DNA from: M3007 sp964550795 | GTDB taxonomy: Bacteria; Bacteroidota; Bacteroidia; Chitinophagales; Saprospiraceae | Reading direction: 5' to 3' | Assembly: GCA_964550795.1 (NCBI GenBank) | Contig: CAZKBH010000026.1 | Location: forward strand, 5,543-69,542 | DNA length: 64,000 nucleotides | Part shown: positions 8,576-17,188 of the stretch, piece by piece | Numbering within the stretch: the stretch's first letter is position 1 | How the letters are laid out: each line of letters opens with the position of its first letter | The notes under the pieces: generated by a model | What the model was told of the DNA's origin: nothing | Database searches by the model: none | What the model saw: only the letters and a program-made list of their open reading frames with translations | Position numbers and translations under genes: made by a program

Positions 8576-8813
8576 AACAAAAATTGGCTGCCCGCACTTT
8601 TCATACGAACAGCCAATGTACACCGGAACGCTGTTCCGGCTTATGATCTGCCGGAACAGCGTTCCGGCCTACAAGTTACTTCATTCCAAAATCCTTCCGA
8701 ATCTTGTTCAACGCGCTACCCGACTGCACCCATTCAATCTGGGCATCGTTGTAGGTATGGTTCACGTCAAATTTCTCGGTAGTACCGTCGGAGTGCGAAA
8801 GTTGGATTTGGAG
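8576..8813. repeat. 238-bp direct repeat, copy 2 (true 3' end of aconitase)
   Basis: This copy is continuous with the complete aconitase gene. It includes the stop codon at 8676, the hairpin with 18-bp arms at 8623-8640 and 8650-8667, and the outer TTGGCTG/CAGCCAA pairing. The offset to copy 1 is 1298 bp throughout. Confidence 0.95.
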
Positions 8814-10949
8814 CGGCTTGCCGGGTGCGAAGGTATCGAACCCAAGAATGCTCACTTTGTCGTCCTGACGCACTTTGTCATAGTCGGCTGGATTGGCGAA
8901 GGTAAGTGCCAGCATCCCCTGTTTTTTCAGGTTGGTCTGGTGAATACGCGCAAAGGATTTCACCACCACGGCTTTTACACCCAGGTAGCGGGGTTCCATC
9001 GCAGCGTGTTCGCGACTGCTGCCTTCTCCAAGGTTTTCTTCCCCAAAAATGATGGTTCCGATGCCTTTTTTCTGGTAAAGACGGGCCGAAGCGGGCACTT
9101 CCATGAATTGGCCGCTTTCGACATTCAACACCTTGTTGCGTTCGCCATTGAAAGCGTTTTCCGCACCGATATAACAGTTGTTAGAGATGTTTTCGAGGTG
9201 ACCGCGGTACTTGAGCCAGGGGCCAGCCATCGAGATATGGTCGGTGGTGCACTTACCTTTGGCTTTGATGAGCACACGCATATCGGTCACGTCTCCGCTG
9301 GTGATCGGTTTGAAAGGTTTGAGCAATTGCAGGCGTTGGCTGTCTTTCGCAACAGCAACTTTGATGGCACCTTTGGCCGGAGCAATGTACCCGGCATCTT
9401 CCACCGCGAAACCAGCTTTAGGCAACTCAATACCTTTTGGTGGATCAAGTTTTACCTGCTCGCCCTTGTTGTTGGTCAAGGTGCTCTTTTTCGGGTTAAA
9501 AGTCAAATCCCCTGCAATGGCAAACGCCGTTACAATTTCCGGAGAAGCCACAAATGCGTGCGTGTTCGGGTTGCCGTCGTTCCGCGACGTGAAGTTGCGG
9601 TTGAAGGAGGTCATAATCGAGTTCGCACGTTTGGCATCATCTATGTGCCGCGCCCATTGTCCAATACAGGGACCGCAGGCATTGGCCAATACCACGCCGC
9701 CGATTTTTTCAAATTCGCCCAAAAGCCCATCGCGCTCCGCAGTGTAGCGGATCAACTCCGAACCAGGCGTGATGGTGAACTCAGCCTTCACTTCAATGCC
9801 TTTTTCACGCGCCTGACGGGCAATGGATGCCGCGCGGGTAAGGTCTTCGTAGCTTGAGTTGGTGCAGGAACCAATCAGGCCAACTTCCAATTTCACCGGG
9901 TACTTGTTCTTTTTCACGGCTGCCGCGAATTTCGACAGCGGCCAGGCCAAATCAGGCGTGAACGGACCGTTGATGTGTGGCTCAAGTTTGCTCAAATCAA
10001 TTTCGATTACTTGATCGAAGTATTGCTCCGGATTTGCATAGCATTCAGCATCGCCGGTGAGGTACTCGGCTACCTTGTTGCACATCGAAGCGACTTTGCT
10101 GCGACCAGTGGCTTTGAGGTAGCGCGCCATGGATTTGTCGTAGCCGAATGTGGAAGTGGTGGCACCAATTTCCGCGCCCATGTTGCAAATGGTTCCTTTA
10201 CCCGTTGCACTCATGCTCTGTGCGCCTGGGCCGAAATATTCCACAATGGCACCTGTACCACCTTTTACGGTGAGAATGCCTGCTACTTTCAGGATCACAT
10301 CTTTGGGAGAAGCCCAGCCGCGCAGTTTGCCCGTGAGTTTCACGCCAATGAGTTTGGGCATTTGCAGTTCCCATGCCATGCCGCTCATCGCGTCCACCGC
10401 ATCTGCGCCGCCCACCCCAATTGCCACCATGCCGAGGCCACCCGCATTAACGGTGTGGGAGTCGGTTCCAATCATCAAACCACCGGGGAATGCATAATTT
10501 TCAAGGACAATTTGGTGAATAATACCCGCACCTGGTTTCCAGAACCCAATGCCATACTTCTGTGAAACAGTACTCAAAAAGTCAAAAACTTCCTTGTTTT
10601 TGTCCAGCGCCACCACCATATCCTTGGCCGCGCCCACTTCCGCAGTAATCAAGTGATCGCAGTGAACGGTGCTTGGCACGGCCACTTTTTTGCGTCCGCA
10701 AGTCATAAACTGAAGCAGGGCCATTTGTGCCGTTGCGTCCTGCATCGCTACGCGGTCCACCTGAAAAAACACATAATCGCCGCCACGTTTGTAATCCGAA
10801 AGCGGGCTTTCTGGGTGCAAGTGTGCGAAAAGGATTTTTTCGGAGAGCGTGAGGGGGCGTTTCAGTTTGGCTTTTGCCGCATCCACGCGGGCGGGGAAAG
10901 AGGCGTAAAACGCCTTGAGCATTTTAAGGTCGAATATTGTCGAGGCCAT
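8676..10949 (-). CDS. Aconitate hydratase (mitochondrial-type aconitase)
   Basis: Isomerises citrate to isocitrate through cis-aconitate in the TCA cycle; cytosolic, with a [4Fe-4S] cluster. The cluster ligands are present: GSCTNSS (Cys362) and ANACGPCIGQW (Cys425 and Cys428), numbered from the ATG at 10949. The length is 757 residues, as in the mitochondrial-type enzymes common in Bacteroidota. Substrate-binding motifs such as IGTDSHT, SRNDGN and GEGSSREHAA are also visible. A TTG start at 10967 would add six residues, but a -7 box at 10976-10983 puts the transcript start close to that codon, so the ATG is preferred. The 3' end is duplicated further left with a nuclease gene between the copies; this main copy is intact. 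Confidence 0.96.
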   Translation of the reverse strand: MASTIFDLKMLKAFYASFPARVDAAKAKLKRPLTLSEKILFAHLHPESPLSDYKRGGDYVFFQVDRVAMQDATAQMALLQFMTCGRKKVAVPSTVHCDHLITAEVGAAKDMVVALDKNKEVFDFLSTVSQKYGIGFWKPGAGIIHQIVLENYAFPGGLMIGTDSHTVNAGGLGMVAIGVGGADAVDAMSGMAWELQMPKLIGVKLTGKLRGWASPKDVILKVAGILTVKGGTGAIVEYFGPGAQSMSATGKGTICNMGAEIGATTSTFGYDKSMARYLKATGRSKVASMCNKVAEYLTGDAECYANPEQYFDQVIEIDLSKLEPHINGPFTPDLAWPLSKFAAAVKKNKYPVKLEVGLIGSCTNSSYEDLTRAASIARQAREKGIEVKAEFTITPGSELIRYTAERDGLLGEFEKIGGVVLANACGPCIGQWARHIDDAKRANSIMTSFNRNFTSRNDGNPNTHAFVASPEIVTAFAIAGDLTFNPKKSTLTNNKGEQVKLDPPKGIELPKAGFAVEDAGYIAPAKGAIKVAVAKDSQRLQLLKPFKPITSGDVTDMRVLIKAKGKCTTDHISMAGPWLKYRGHLENISNNCYIGAENAFNGERNKVLNVESGQFMEVPASARLYQKKGIGTIIFGEENLGEGSSREHAAMEPRYLGVKAVVVKSFARIHQTNLKKQGMLALTFANPADYDKVRQDDKVSILGFDTFAPGKPLQIQLSHSDGTTEKFDVNHTYNDAQIEWVQSGSALNKIRKDFGMK

Positions 10950-10975
10950 TCGTATAGTTTTTGTCAAAAAGTGGG

Positions 10976-10983
10976 CAAATGTA
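10976..10983 (-). promoter_or_regulatory. Promoter -7 box of aconitase
   Basis: On the minus strand this reads TACATTTG, a match to TAnnTTTG, about 27 nt before the ATG. No convincing -33 element was found. Confidence 0.45.
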
Positions 10984-11033
10984 GATGAATTCCTAGGGAA
11001 AATGGAACGGACGCAACAGGAAAAAGTTTGTGC

Positions 11034-12824
11034 CTACTGCACTTTCACTACTTTTTTCAACAAAACCGCCTCGTTGCTGCCGGGCAATTCCAGCGTAATC
11101 GAGTAGATGCCCGGAGGAAGATGTCCGGTGTTGATTTGAAAAGACTGCGCACCAGATTGAATCTGAATGTTTTGCGTGAATGCAGGTGCACCCATCATAT
11201 CATACATCCTCAAACGGCCTTCCAGGTTGGCGGCACTTTCGAATTCAATGGTCATAAAATCCCGGAACGGCACAGGGGAAACCACTACTTTTTGAATGTT
11301 GTCCAGTTCGGTCGCAGAAAGCACTTCCGGGCAGGAATAGCCACGACGCACCTGTCCTCTGATTTCGCCGTTTGGATTGCCCATGGTTGCAATTTGCACA
11401 TAGGTTCCGCTATTTTCAATGATTGGACCGAGTATTGCTGGTATTTCATGCGAGCCAGCGATGATGGGTTCCGTGTTGGACAAGGCGTGGAAAGCAATGC
11501 CATTTTGCCCCAGGTTACCTTCTGCATAGTAGCCGTCCACGGGCACACTCGCCAAGCCATCCGTGATCATTTTGTAGTTGAGATAACAGTTGGCTATATC
11601 CACCGAAGCGACCGCGATGCCCAGTGCGTCGCTGCTGGTTGGAGGCACCATTTGCTGGCCACAGAGGTCAAACGCATAGGCTTTGCGCAGGGTATTTCTC
11701 ATCACGCCCCGGATTGCACCGTTGGGTGCTGCGGCAGAGGTAACATTGACATAGAGCAGGCCCTGGGCAAAATCAGTGAGGGTAGCTTCTGTAATCGGGT
11801 ATTTTTTGCTGTAGAAGCCGGGGATATTGGTGGTTTCCAGCGTGACCAATTCTGGACCAATCTGGCCCGGAGCGCCTGTGTGGATTTTTACAGAGGTCGG
11901 CATCAAATTGTTGATAAATACCCGTGTTGTCAGGCTATCCATCGTGAAATTGTGGACGGTTTCGCTAAACCCGAAGGCCTGGGTAGGCACTGGTGGAACC
12001 AACTGCACCCCGTTGACCGGTGCCAAGGAGCCAAAGTATCCGACGTGTTTGAGATTCCCTTTGATTTCACCTTGAGGGAAATTGGCGGTGCAAATCAGGA
12101 TATCGTACCGGCCTTCACGGGCTTTGAGCAGGAAATCCGACGGTATGGTATCGGTCTCGAGCAGTCCCTGAATCAATCCGGCGGCCATGTTAGGCAGGTA
12201 GGTAGCAATGGTGTTGCCTTCCAGAATGAGTACTTGGGTGATTGCGCTGCTTAGTCCACGAAACGTAAAAGCATATACCAAATCTTCCGATCCAAGCGGG
12301 AAGTGGAGGCCGCCAAAAGCAATGGCGCTGGAGCCAGTGGGTGGATTCACCTGGTCGCTGGTCAGCAGCGCCGAATAGTCGAGGTCTGTTTCGCAGGTGA
12401 ATTGTCCGCGGATTTCGCCGACAGGGTGTGCCGTGGTGCGTACTTCAGCATACACTCCGTTTAGCAGCAGATTTTGCAACAGCGCAAGTGGAACATCCAA
12501 TTCTCCCACAATCCGCCGCCCGCTGATCAGGGGCAGAAAGTCGCGCAGAACCGCGCCGGTTTCGCCCGTAATGCCGAGGCGGATGGTGGCTTCGGTAATA
12601 TTGCCTTCCAGATTAACCAGCATTCCGCTCACGGACACCTTGCTTCGATCCGGGGTAAAAATGAAGGAAATAAGTCCTTTGCCGTCGGTATTGACGGATG
12701 GAATGGCTTCAGAGCCACTCAACTCGGCGTGAAACACCAAATGAGGGATTTGGGCTTTTAGCGGTGCAGCTACAAAGCTGGACAAAAAAAGCAGGGACAG
12801 GAGTGCGTAAAAAATTCTATTCAT
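11034..12824 (-). CDS. T9SS-exported protein with CHRD domains
   Basis: 596 residues with a clear signal peptide (MNRIFYALLSLLFLSS to about residue 24). Several CHRD-like segments follow, each starting with an LxGSExxP pattern or its derivative and ending in GEIRGQ, GEIKGN, GAIRGV or GEIRGQ, so probably four copies in a row. CHRD domains are immunoglobulin-like folds first described in chordin and common in secreted bacterial proteins; their ligand in bacteria is not established. The last 80 or so residues form a T9SS sorting domain (VSPVPFRDFMTIEFE, then LPPGIYSITLE and KKVVKVQ). The gene is monocistronic, with aconitase downstream at a distance of about 85 nt. Confidence 0.88.
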   Translation of the reverse strand: MNRIFYALLSLLFLSSFVAAPLKAQIPHLVFHAELSGSEAIPSVNTDGKGLISFIFTPDRSKVSVSGMLVNLEGNITEATIRLGITGETGAVLRDFLPLISGRRIVGELDVPLALLQNLLLNGVYAEVRTTAHPVGEIRGQFTCETDLDYSALLTSDQVNPPTGSSAIAFGGLHFPLGSEDLVYAFTFRGLSSAITQVLILEGNTIATYLPNMAAGLIQGLLETDTIPSDFLLKAREGRYDILICTANFPQGEIKGNLKHVGYFGSLAPVNGVQLVPPVPTQAFGFSETVHNFTMDSLTTRVFINNLMPTSVKIHTGAPGQIGPELVTLETTNIPGFYSKKYPITEATLTDFAQGLLYVNVTSAAAPNGAIRGVMRNTLRKAYAFDLCGQQMVPPTSSDALGIAVASVDIANCYLNYKMITDGLASVPVDGYYAEGNLGQNGIAFHALSNTEPIIAGSHEIPAILGPIIENSGTYVQIATMGNPNGEIRGQVRRGYSCPEVLSATELDNIQKVVVSPVPFRDFMTIEFESAANLEGRLRMYDMMGAPAFTQNIQIQSGAQSFQINTGHLPPGIYSITLELPGSNEAVLLKKVVKVQ

Positions 12825-13210
12825 GGCTGAAAATTTATTTGAGAAGTGAACAGTGAAACAGAGGTTTTAGAGGAGTAAAAACTAGTTATGGCAAACCTAC
12901 TACTTTCCCCAATTCGTTTGGCGATTTTTTCAGCAGTCGCTCAGTCATAGGGCTATTTGGCCCTTCTTTTCAGCGGTTTTGCTCATTGTGGCAAAAAATG
13001 GCAGGCCCCAGCTTAATCTTTCCGACCAATAGACGAATGATTCAATTGATTCGATTTTACGATTGATTCGATTGATTCGATTTTGGCGTCAATTGGAGTG
13101 TCAAGCCACGCGCAAATGGCCAGCGAAAGAACCGATGCTCCCCCAACCCTTCTTTTCCCGGACACGTCTTGATGCTAACCTTTACAAATCACTTTAATCA
13201 TAGCTAAATT
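12825..13210. other. Divergent intergenic region with a GATTCGATT minisatellite
   Basis: 386 bp between two genes that point away from each other, so it must hold both promoters. I see no clear TAnnTTTG box. At 13035-13084 a 9-bp unit (GATTCGATT and close variants) repeats about five times. No ORF of interest. Confidence 0.6.
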
Positions 13211-15382
13211 ATGAAAAAACGACTTTTTTTATCCTTGTTCTTATCCCTGCTGCTTTCCAAAATTTTTGCACAAGTACCTGAATGGAAACATATTCCAGGC
13301 CCCGATGGCGGTGAAATCGTAAATTTTGATTTAGATGGCAATGTGTTGTATGCCCTCACCCAAAAAGGGATTTATCGCTCGGATGACGAGGGCTATAACT
13401 GGCAATTGCTCCCCAATAGTTTTGATAAAACCCGGGATAAATCTCGTTTAAAGGTTGAAAAAAACATCTTCTATGCCATGGAGCAGGGAGCCATGTACCG
13501 CAGCGACGATCAGGGCAAATTCTGGAAACCCATCCTGCAAAAACCCTTTCCAAACAATTACGATCAGGAACACCTACAGCAATTTTATGTCAAGGAAGAT
13601 ACCGTGCTGGTGGGCAGCCGATTCACCATTTACCGTTCCACCGATCGGGGTGAAACCTGGACCAGTACTGCGGATATGGTTCCCGCCTCCTTTCTATCCA
13701 TCTTTGAGTTCAAAAACGAACTATTCGCTGCCCAAGACCGCTTTATTTACCGCTCTACAAATGGTGGAAAAGACTGGAACAAGGTATTTACCAATGCTGT
13801 GGGTTATTCTGCAGTCGTTGCCACAGATTCGTTTTTATTGGCTTTTTACGGTAATCGTACCCGAATGGTTCGCAGTACGGACGGACTTCGGACTTGGCAA
13901 AACATATACACCGATACCATTGAAAAGCACCTTGAAGAGGATTACTGGGGAGCATATCCCCATAAATCAGTAGGTGGGAAGGGGAATGAACTTTACTTTT
14001 TTCAAAACGGTGAATCCCATTACTTCTGCCCGATCCGGTTTTGTTACTCAAAGGATGGGGGGCTTACCTGGCATCGGGGGAACAACGGAGCGCAGGCGCC
14101 CATCGGCCGAAACTTGAATGATGGAATCTATTTTGACCAACATGTCGTGCTTGGTTGCGAACAAATTCAACATTCCGTGGATGGCGCCAAGACTTTTTTC
14201 CCGCAACAAAATGGGCTAAAAAATCTCCGGACAACACAGCTTTTTCACCAAAATGAGACGGTTTTTGCAAACGCAAATTACAGAAATGGCTATCAATCCA
14301 ACGATTTCGGAGACACCTGGGAACGATATTCATTACCAGAAACAGACTATAGCCCTGAATGCGCAAGCAGAGTTCGGTTTTACCGCACACAGAACAGGAT
14401 ATTTCGTGCTCAAGAAAATGTAGATTATTACGAATTTTCTTATAAAAACGAGGATAGTCCGACCTGGAATACATTTGATTTTGGGTTTGCAGATCATGAG
14501 AACAGTACCAACCATTATTTTTGGTATGTTAATTGGGGCGGGTCTGCGGGCAATTATATTCCAAAACTTTGGAGCCTCGGCGTGCCGGATACCGTTTTTA
14601 CTGAAATTCAATTGAGCGGCTTAGGGTTTCCAGAGCACCCCTTTTTTTACTTGTTAAATCTAGGCAACCGATTGGGGCTTCAGAATGACAACGACCTGTA
14701 TATCCTGAGCGAACAAGGGGAACTCATACGTAAACTTCCCCCCTATCCGTGTTCGACCATTTTTTTATTCGGCTCTAGCGAGTTGCATTATGACGGAGAT
14801 ACGTACTTCAATTTTTGCAGCGACCGCAGCTTTATGCTCGGACCCAATGACACTGATTGGCAAGAAATATATCTGCAGGACTGGACCACCGGAATCCCGC
14901 TTTATCACAATCGAATGACGTTTTTTGAAAGCCATGAGGGGGTTATTTGGGTCGGACTGGAGGGTAAAGGACTTTTTTATGCGACGGATCATTCGGGCCG
15001 TTTTTACCCCGCTGTACCTCAAATGCCCTATCCATACCCCTTGTCCGTTTCTTTCACCAAAAACGAAGTCTGGGTCGGTACGGATGGCGGCGGAATCTGG
15101 ACCTACCCAATCCCCGAATCCCTCCAGCCCAAACAAACACCCACTTTCAGCGTATTTCCAAACCCTTCCACGGGGGAATTAAACCTGCAAGCCGACCAGT
15201 TTTTGAAAGAAGCACCGGTATTCACCATGTTTGACGCATCTGGCAGGCAAATGGCCCAACAAGTACTTTCTCCGGGGCAGTATTGGAGCCTGAATTTTCC
15301 GGGATTGTCTAAAGGTTTCTATTTTTTGCAAATGCGCACCGAATCAGGGGTGGTGGGGCTTAAATGGGTGGTGGGGAATTGA
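13211..15382 (+). CDS. T9SS-exported beta-propeller protein (BNR/sortilin-like repeats)
   Basis: 723 residues with a signal peptide ending near FAQ (residue 21). Many repeats carry Asp-box-like motifs: SDDEGYNWQ, SDDQGKFWK, STDRGETWT, STNGGKDWN, SKDGGLTWH and ATDHSGRFY. These mark the blades of a sialidase- or sortilin-type propeller. Such proteins bind or process glycans or surface polymers, but no catalytic residues can be assigned. A T9SS sorting domain ends the protein (VFPNPSTGELNLQ, then LSKGFYFLQM and LKWVVGN). Confidence 0.87.
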   Translation: MKKRLFLSLFLSLLLSKIFAQVPEWKHIPGPDGGEIVNFDLDGNVLYALTQKGIYRSDDEGYNWQLLPNSFDKTRDKSRLKVEKNIFYAMEQGAMYRSDDQGKFWKPILQKPFPNNYDQEHLQQFYVKEDTVLVGSRFTIYRSTDRGETWTSTADMVPASFLSIFEFKNELFAAQDRFIYRSTNGGKDWNKVFTNAVGYSAVVATDSFLLAFYGNRTRMVRSTDGLRTWQNIYTDTIEKHLEEDYWGAYPHKSVGGKGNELYFFQNGESHYFCPIRFCYSKDGGLTWHRGNNGAQAPIGRNLNDGIYFDQHVVLGCEQIQHSVDGAKTFFPQQNGLKNLRTTQLFHQNETVFANANYRNGYQSNDFGDTWERYSLPETDYSPECASRVRFYRTQNRIFRAQENVDYYEFSYKNEDSPTWNTFDFGFADHENSTNHYFWYVNWGGSAGNYIPKLWSLGVPDTVFTEIQLSGLGFPEHPFFYLLNLGNRLGLQNDNDLYILSEQGELIRKLPPYPCSTIFLFGSSELHYDGDTYFNFCSDRSFMLGPNDTDWQEIYLQDWTTGIPLYHNRMTFFESHEGVIWVGLEGKGLFYATDHSGRFYPAVPQMPYPYPLSVSFTKNEVWVGTDGGGIWTYPIPESLQPKQTPTFSVFPNPSTGELNLQADQFLKEAPVFTMFDASGRQMAQQVLSPGQYWSLNFPGLSKGFYFLQMRTESGVVGLKWVVGN

Positions 15383-15443
15383 GGAGGTTGGGTGCAATTG
15401 CAAACCCATCCCGTACCTTGTGGGCTTAACAACTTTTCCAGTT

Positions 15444-16595
15444 TTGACCATCGCATTTGACGCTAAACGGTATTTCAACAACGCTACTGGCCTCGGATTT
15501 TACAGCCGAACGCTGGTGGAAGGTCTGCGCCGTTTTTATCCGGAACATCATTACCTGCTGTACACGCCTTACAACCGCGGCCAATTGATGGACTCAACAG
15601 ACGGTTTGCGGCTTCCAAATTCTTGGCTTGGCCGCACTTTCCATCCTTTGTGGCGGAGCCGCGGCATTGTCCAACAATTAAAACGCGACCGCGTGCAGGT
15701 GTTTCATGGATTGAGTCACGAGCTGCCTTCTGGACTTCGCCGTGCAGGCATCCGGACCGTAGTCACGATGCACGACCTCATCTTTTTGCGGTATCCGAGC
15801 CTCTACCCGGCGGTGGATCGCTTTTTTTACGCCCAGAAATACCGGCGTGCTGCGGAACAAGCCGATGTTTTGGTGGCCATCAGTGCACAAACCAAGGCTG
15901 ATTTGGTGCAATATTTCCAGATTCCAGCCCAAAACATCCAGGTAATTGGTCAATCCTGCGATCTCGTGTTCGAGCGACTCAGTTTTCGCCACTTGCCTGA
16001 CCGACTGGCGCTTCCAATCCCTGAATTTCCTGGAATACCCGAGGCGGATTATTTAATTTCCGTGGGCAGTTTTACGCCCCGAAAGAATTGGCACACGCTG
16101 CTCGACGCGCTTTTTTTGCTCAAAAACCAGGGACTGGATATGCCGCTTGTGGCGCTCGGTTCGGGTAAAAGTGAGTACGCCAAGGGACTTCGTGCCCAAT
16201 CCGAGCGACTGGGGCTGCGGGTGTACTGGATTGACCAATACATGCCAACCCAAGTCCTTGCTACCCTCTACCGCCGGGCGACTGCGCTGGTTTATCCCTC
16301 TATTTTTGAAGGTTTTGGCATTCCGATTCTCGAGGCTATGACGATAGGAATTCCCGTGGTGACGAGCCGAGGCGGTTGTTTTGAAGAAGTGGGCGGTGAG
16401 GCGGCGTTGTATGCAGACCCAAATGATGCGGCAGATTTGGCTGCTCAGATTTCCACCGTGATGCAAGAGGAGGTTCGGGCAAAACTGAGGACAAAAATGC
16501 CCGATCAAATTGCGAAGTTTTCGCCCGAAAAAATTTGCGCGGCCTGGATGGAAGTGTATCAGGGGCTTGGTAAAATGCCCAATTTAGAGAAGTGA
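15444..16595 (+). CDS. Glycosyltransferase, family 4 type
   Basis: GT-B fold enzyme of the group 1/GT4 kind that moves a sugar from a nucleotide sugar to a cell-surface glycan acceptor; donor and acceptor unknown. Motifs: N-terminal FDAKRYFNNATGLGFYSR, a middle ISVGSFTPRKNWHTLLDA donor-domain start, and EGFGIPILEAMTIGIPV containing the E-x7-E motif. I use the TTG at 15444 (383 residues), because family members start two or three residues before this FDAKR segment. A GTG at 15420 in frame would add eight residues. The stop codon lies inside a palindrome (16588-16620). Confidence 0.88.
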   Translation: MTIAFDAKRYFNNATGLGFYSRTLVEGLRRFYPEHHYLLYTPYNRGQLMDSTDGLRLPNSWLGRTFHPLWRSRGIVQQLKRDRVQVFHGLSHELPSGLRRAGIRTVVTMHDLIFLRYPSLYPAVDRFFYAQKYRRAAEQADVLVAISAQTKADLVQYFQIPAQNIQVIGQSCDLVFERLSFRHLPDRLALPIPEFPGIPEADYLISVGSFTPRKNWHTLLDALFLLKNQGLDMPLVALGSGKSEYAKGLRAQSERLGLRVYWIDQYMPTQVLATLYRRATALVYPSIFEGFGIPILEAMTIGIPVVTSRGGCFEEVGGEAALYADPNDAADLAAQISTVMQEEVRAKLRTKMPDQIAKFSPEKICAAWMEVYQGLGKMPNLEK

Positions 16596-16620
16596 CACTT
16601 TTTTAAAAAGTGTCACTTCT
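16588..16620. terminator. 16-bp-arm hairpin overlapping the glycosyltransferase stop codon
   Basis: Arms 16588-16603 and 16605-16620 with a 1-nt loop, core AGTGACACTTTTT. The TGA stop of the upstream gene (16593-16595) is inside the left arm. Its position between convergent genes suggests a bidirectional terminator. Confidence 0.6.
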
Positions 16621-16655
16621 ACGCATAGCATCCCATATTCGCAGCCTTGTAAAAT

Positions 16656-17057
16656 TTAAACGTCTTTGGGTTTGTCGTCTCCAGACACGTAGTCGTTTGC
16701 TTTATCCCAAAAATCTTTGCGTTCTTCGGCCGATTCTCTGGCTTCTTCTTCTTCTTTTGTCTCGCCTACCATTTCCCTGGCTTTGTCGCTGAGGAAACCC
16801 AGCGCGCCGCCTTCGTGTGCCGCAATTTTTTCCCGGGCAGCTTTAGCTTCGGCGAGTTTTTCAGCGGCTTCAGCTTTGGCTTGAGCAGCCATTGCTTCGG
16901 CTTTTTCACTGAGTTCGTTGAACTTTTCCGCGGCCGCTTCTTTCAGTTCGCCAAATTTCTCGGCAGCCAAAGCAGCGGCTTGTTCTGCGGCGACTCCAGC
17001 TTTGTCAAGGGTTTCCTTGGCAGTGTCGGATGCTTTTTTCCAAAAATCTTCTTCCAT
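16656..17057 (-). CDS. Small amphipathic helical protein (YtxH/apolipoprotein-like)
   Basis: 133 residues from the ATG at 17057, almost all Ala, Glu and Lys, with heptad-like repeats such as AAEKFGELKEAAAEKF and NELSEKAEAMAAQ. This predicts one long charged helix or coiled coil, similar to YtxH-domain, apolipoprotein-like and LEA-like stress proteins. No signal peptide or membrane segment is visible. The function is unknown; a role in membrane or desiccation stress is a family-level guess. A frame continues upstream of the ATG, but only through a CCGTCCA/CCGTCTC minisatellite, so it is not used. Confidence 0.65.
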   Translation of the reverse strand: MEEDFWKKASDTAKETLDKAGVAAEQAAALAAEKFGELKEAAAEKFNELSEKAEAMAAQAKAEAAEKLAEAKAAREKIAAHEGGALGFLSDKAREMVGETKEEEEARESAEERKDFWDKANDYVSGDDKPKDV

Positions 17058-17085
17058 GGTTATGTATATTTTAAAGTGATGATTC

Positions 17086-17188
17086 ACCGTCCCCCGTCTA
17101 CCGTCCACCGTCCCCGTCCCCCGTCTCCCGTCCACCGTCCACCATCCACCGTCCACCGTCCACCGTCTCCCGTCTCCCGTCTCCCGTC
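17086..17188. repeat. CCGTCCA/CCGTCTC minisatellite
   Basis: About 100 bp of 6-7-bp units (ACCGTCC, CCGTCTC, CCGTCCC), ending at the stop codon of pepT and beginning about 29 bp before the start of the small amphipathic protein gene. Confidence 0.9.

Noticed and set aside
8538..9857. Long plus-strand ORF (439 codons) opposite aconitase
   Set aside because: It is the mirror of the well-supported aconitase gene, has no recognisable domain and begins in the repeat region.
11028..12254. Plus-strand ORF of 408 codons opposite the CHRD gene
   Set aside because: Shadow of the T9SS protein gene; Gly/His/Cys-rich translation without family features.
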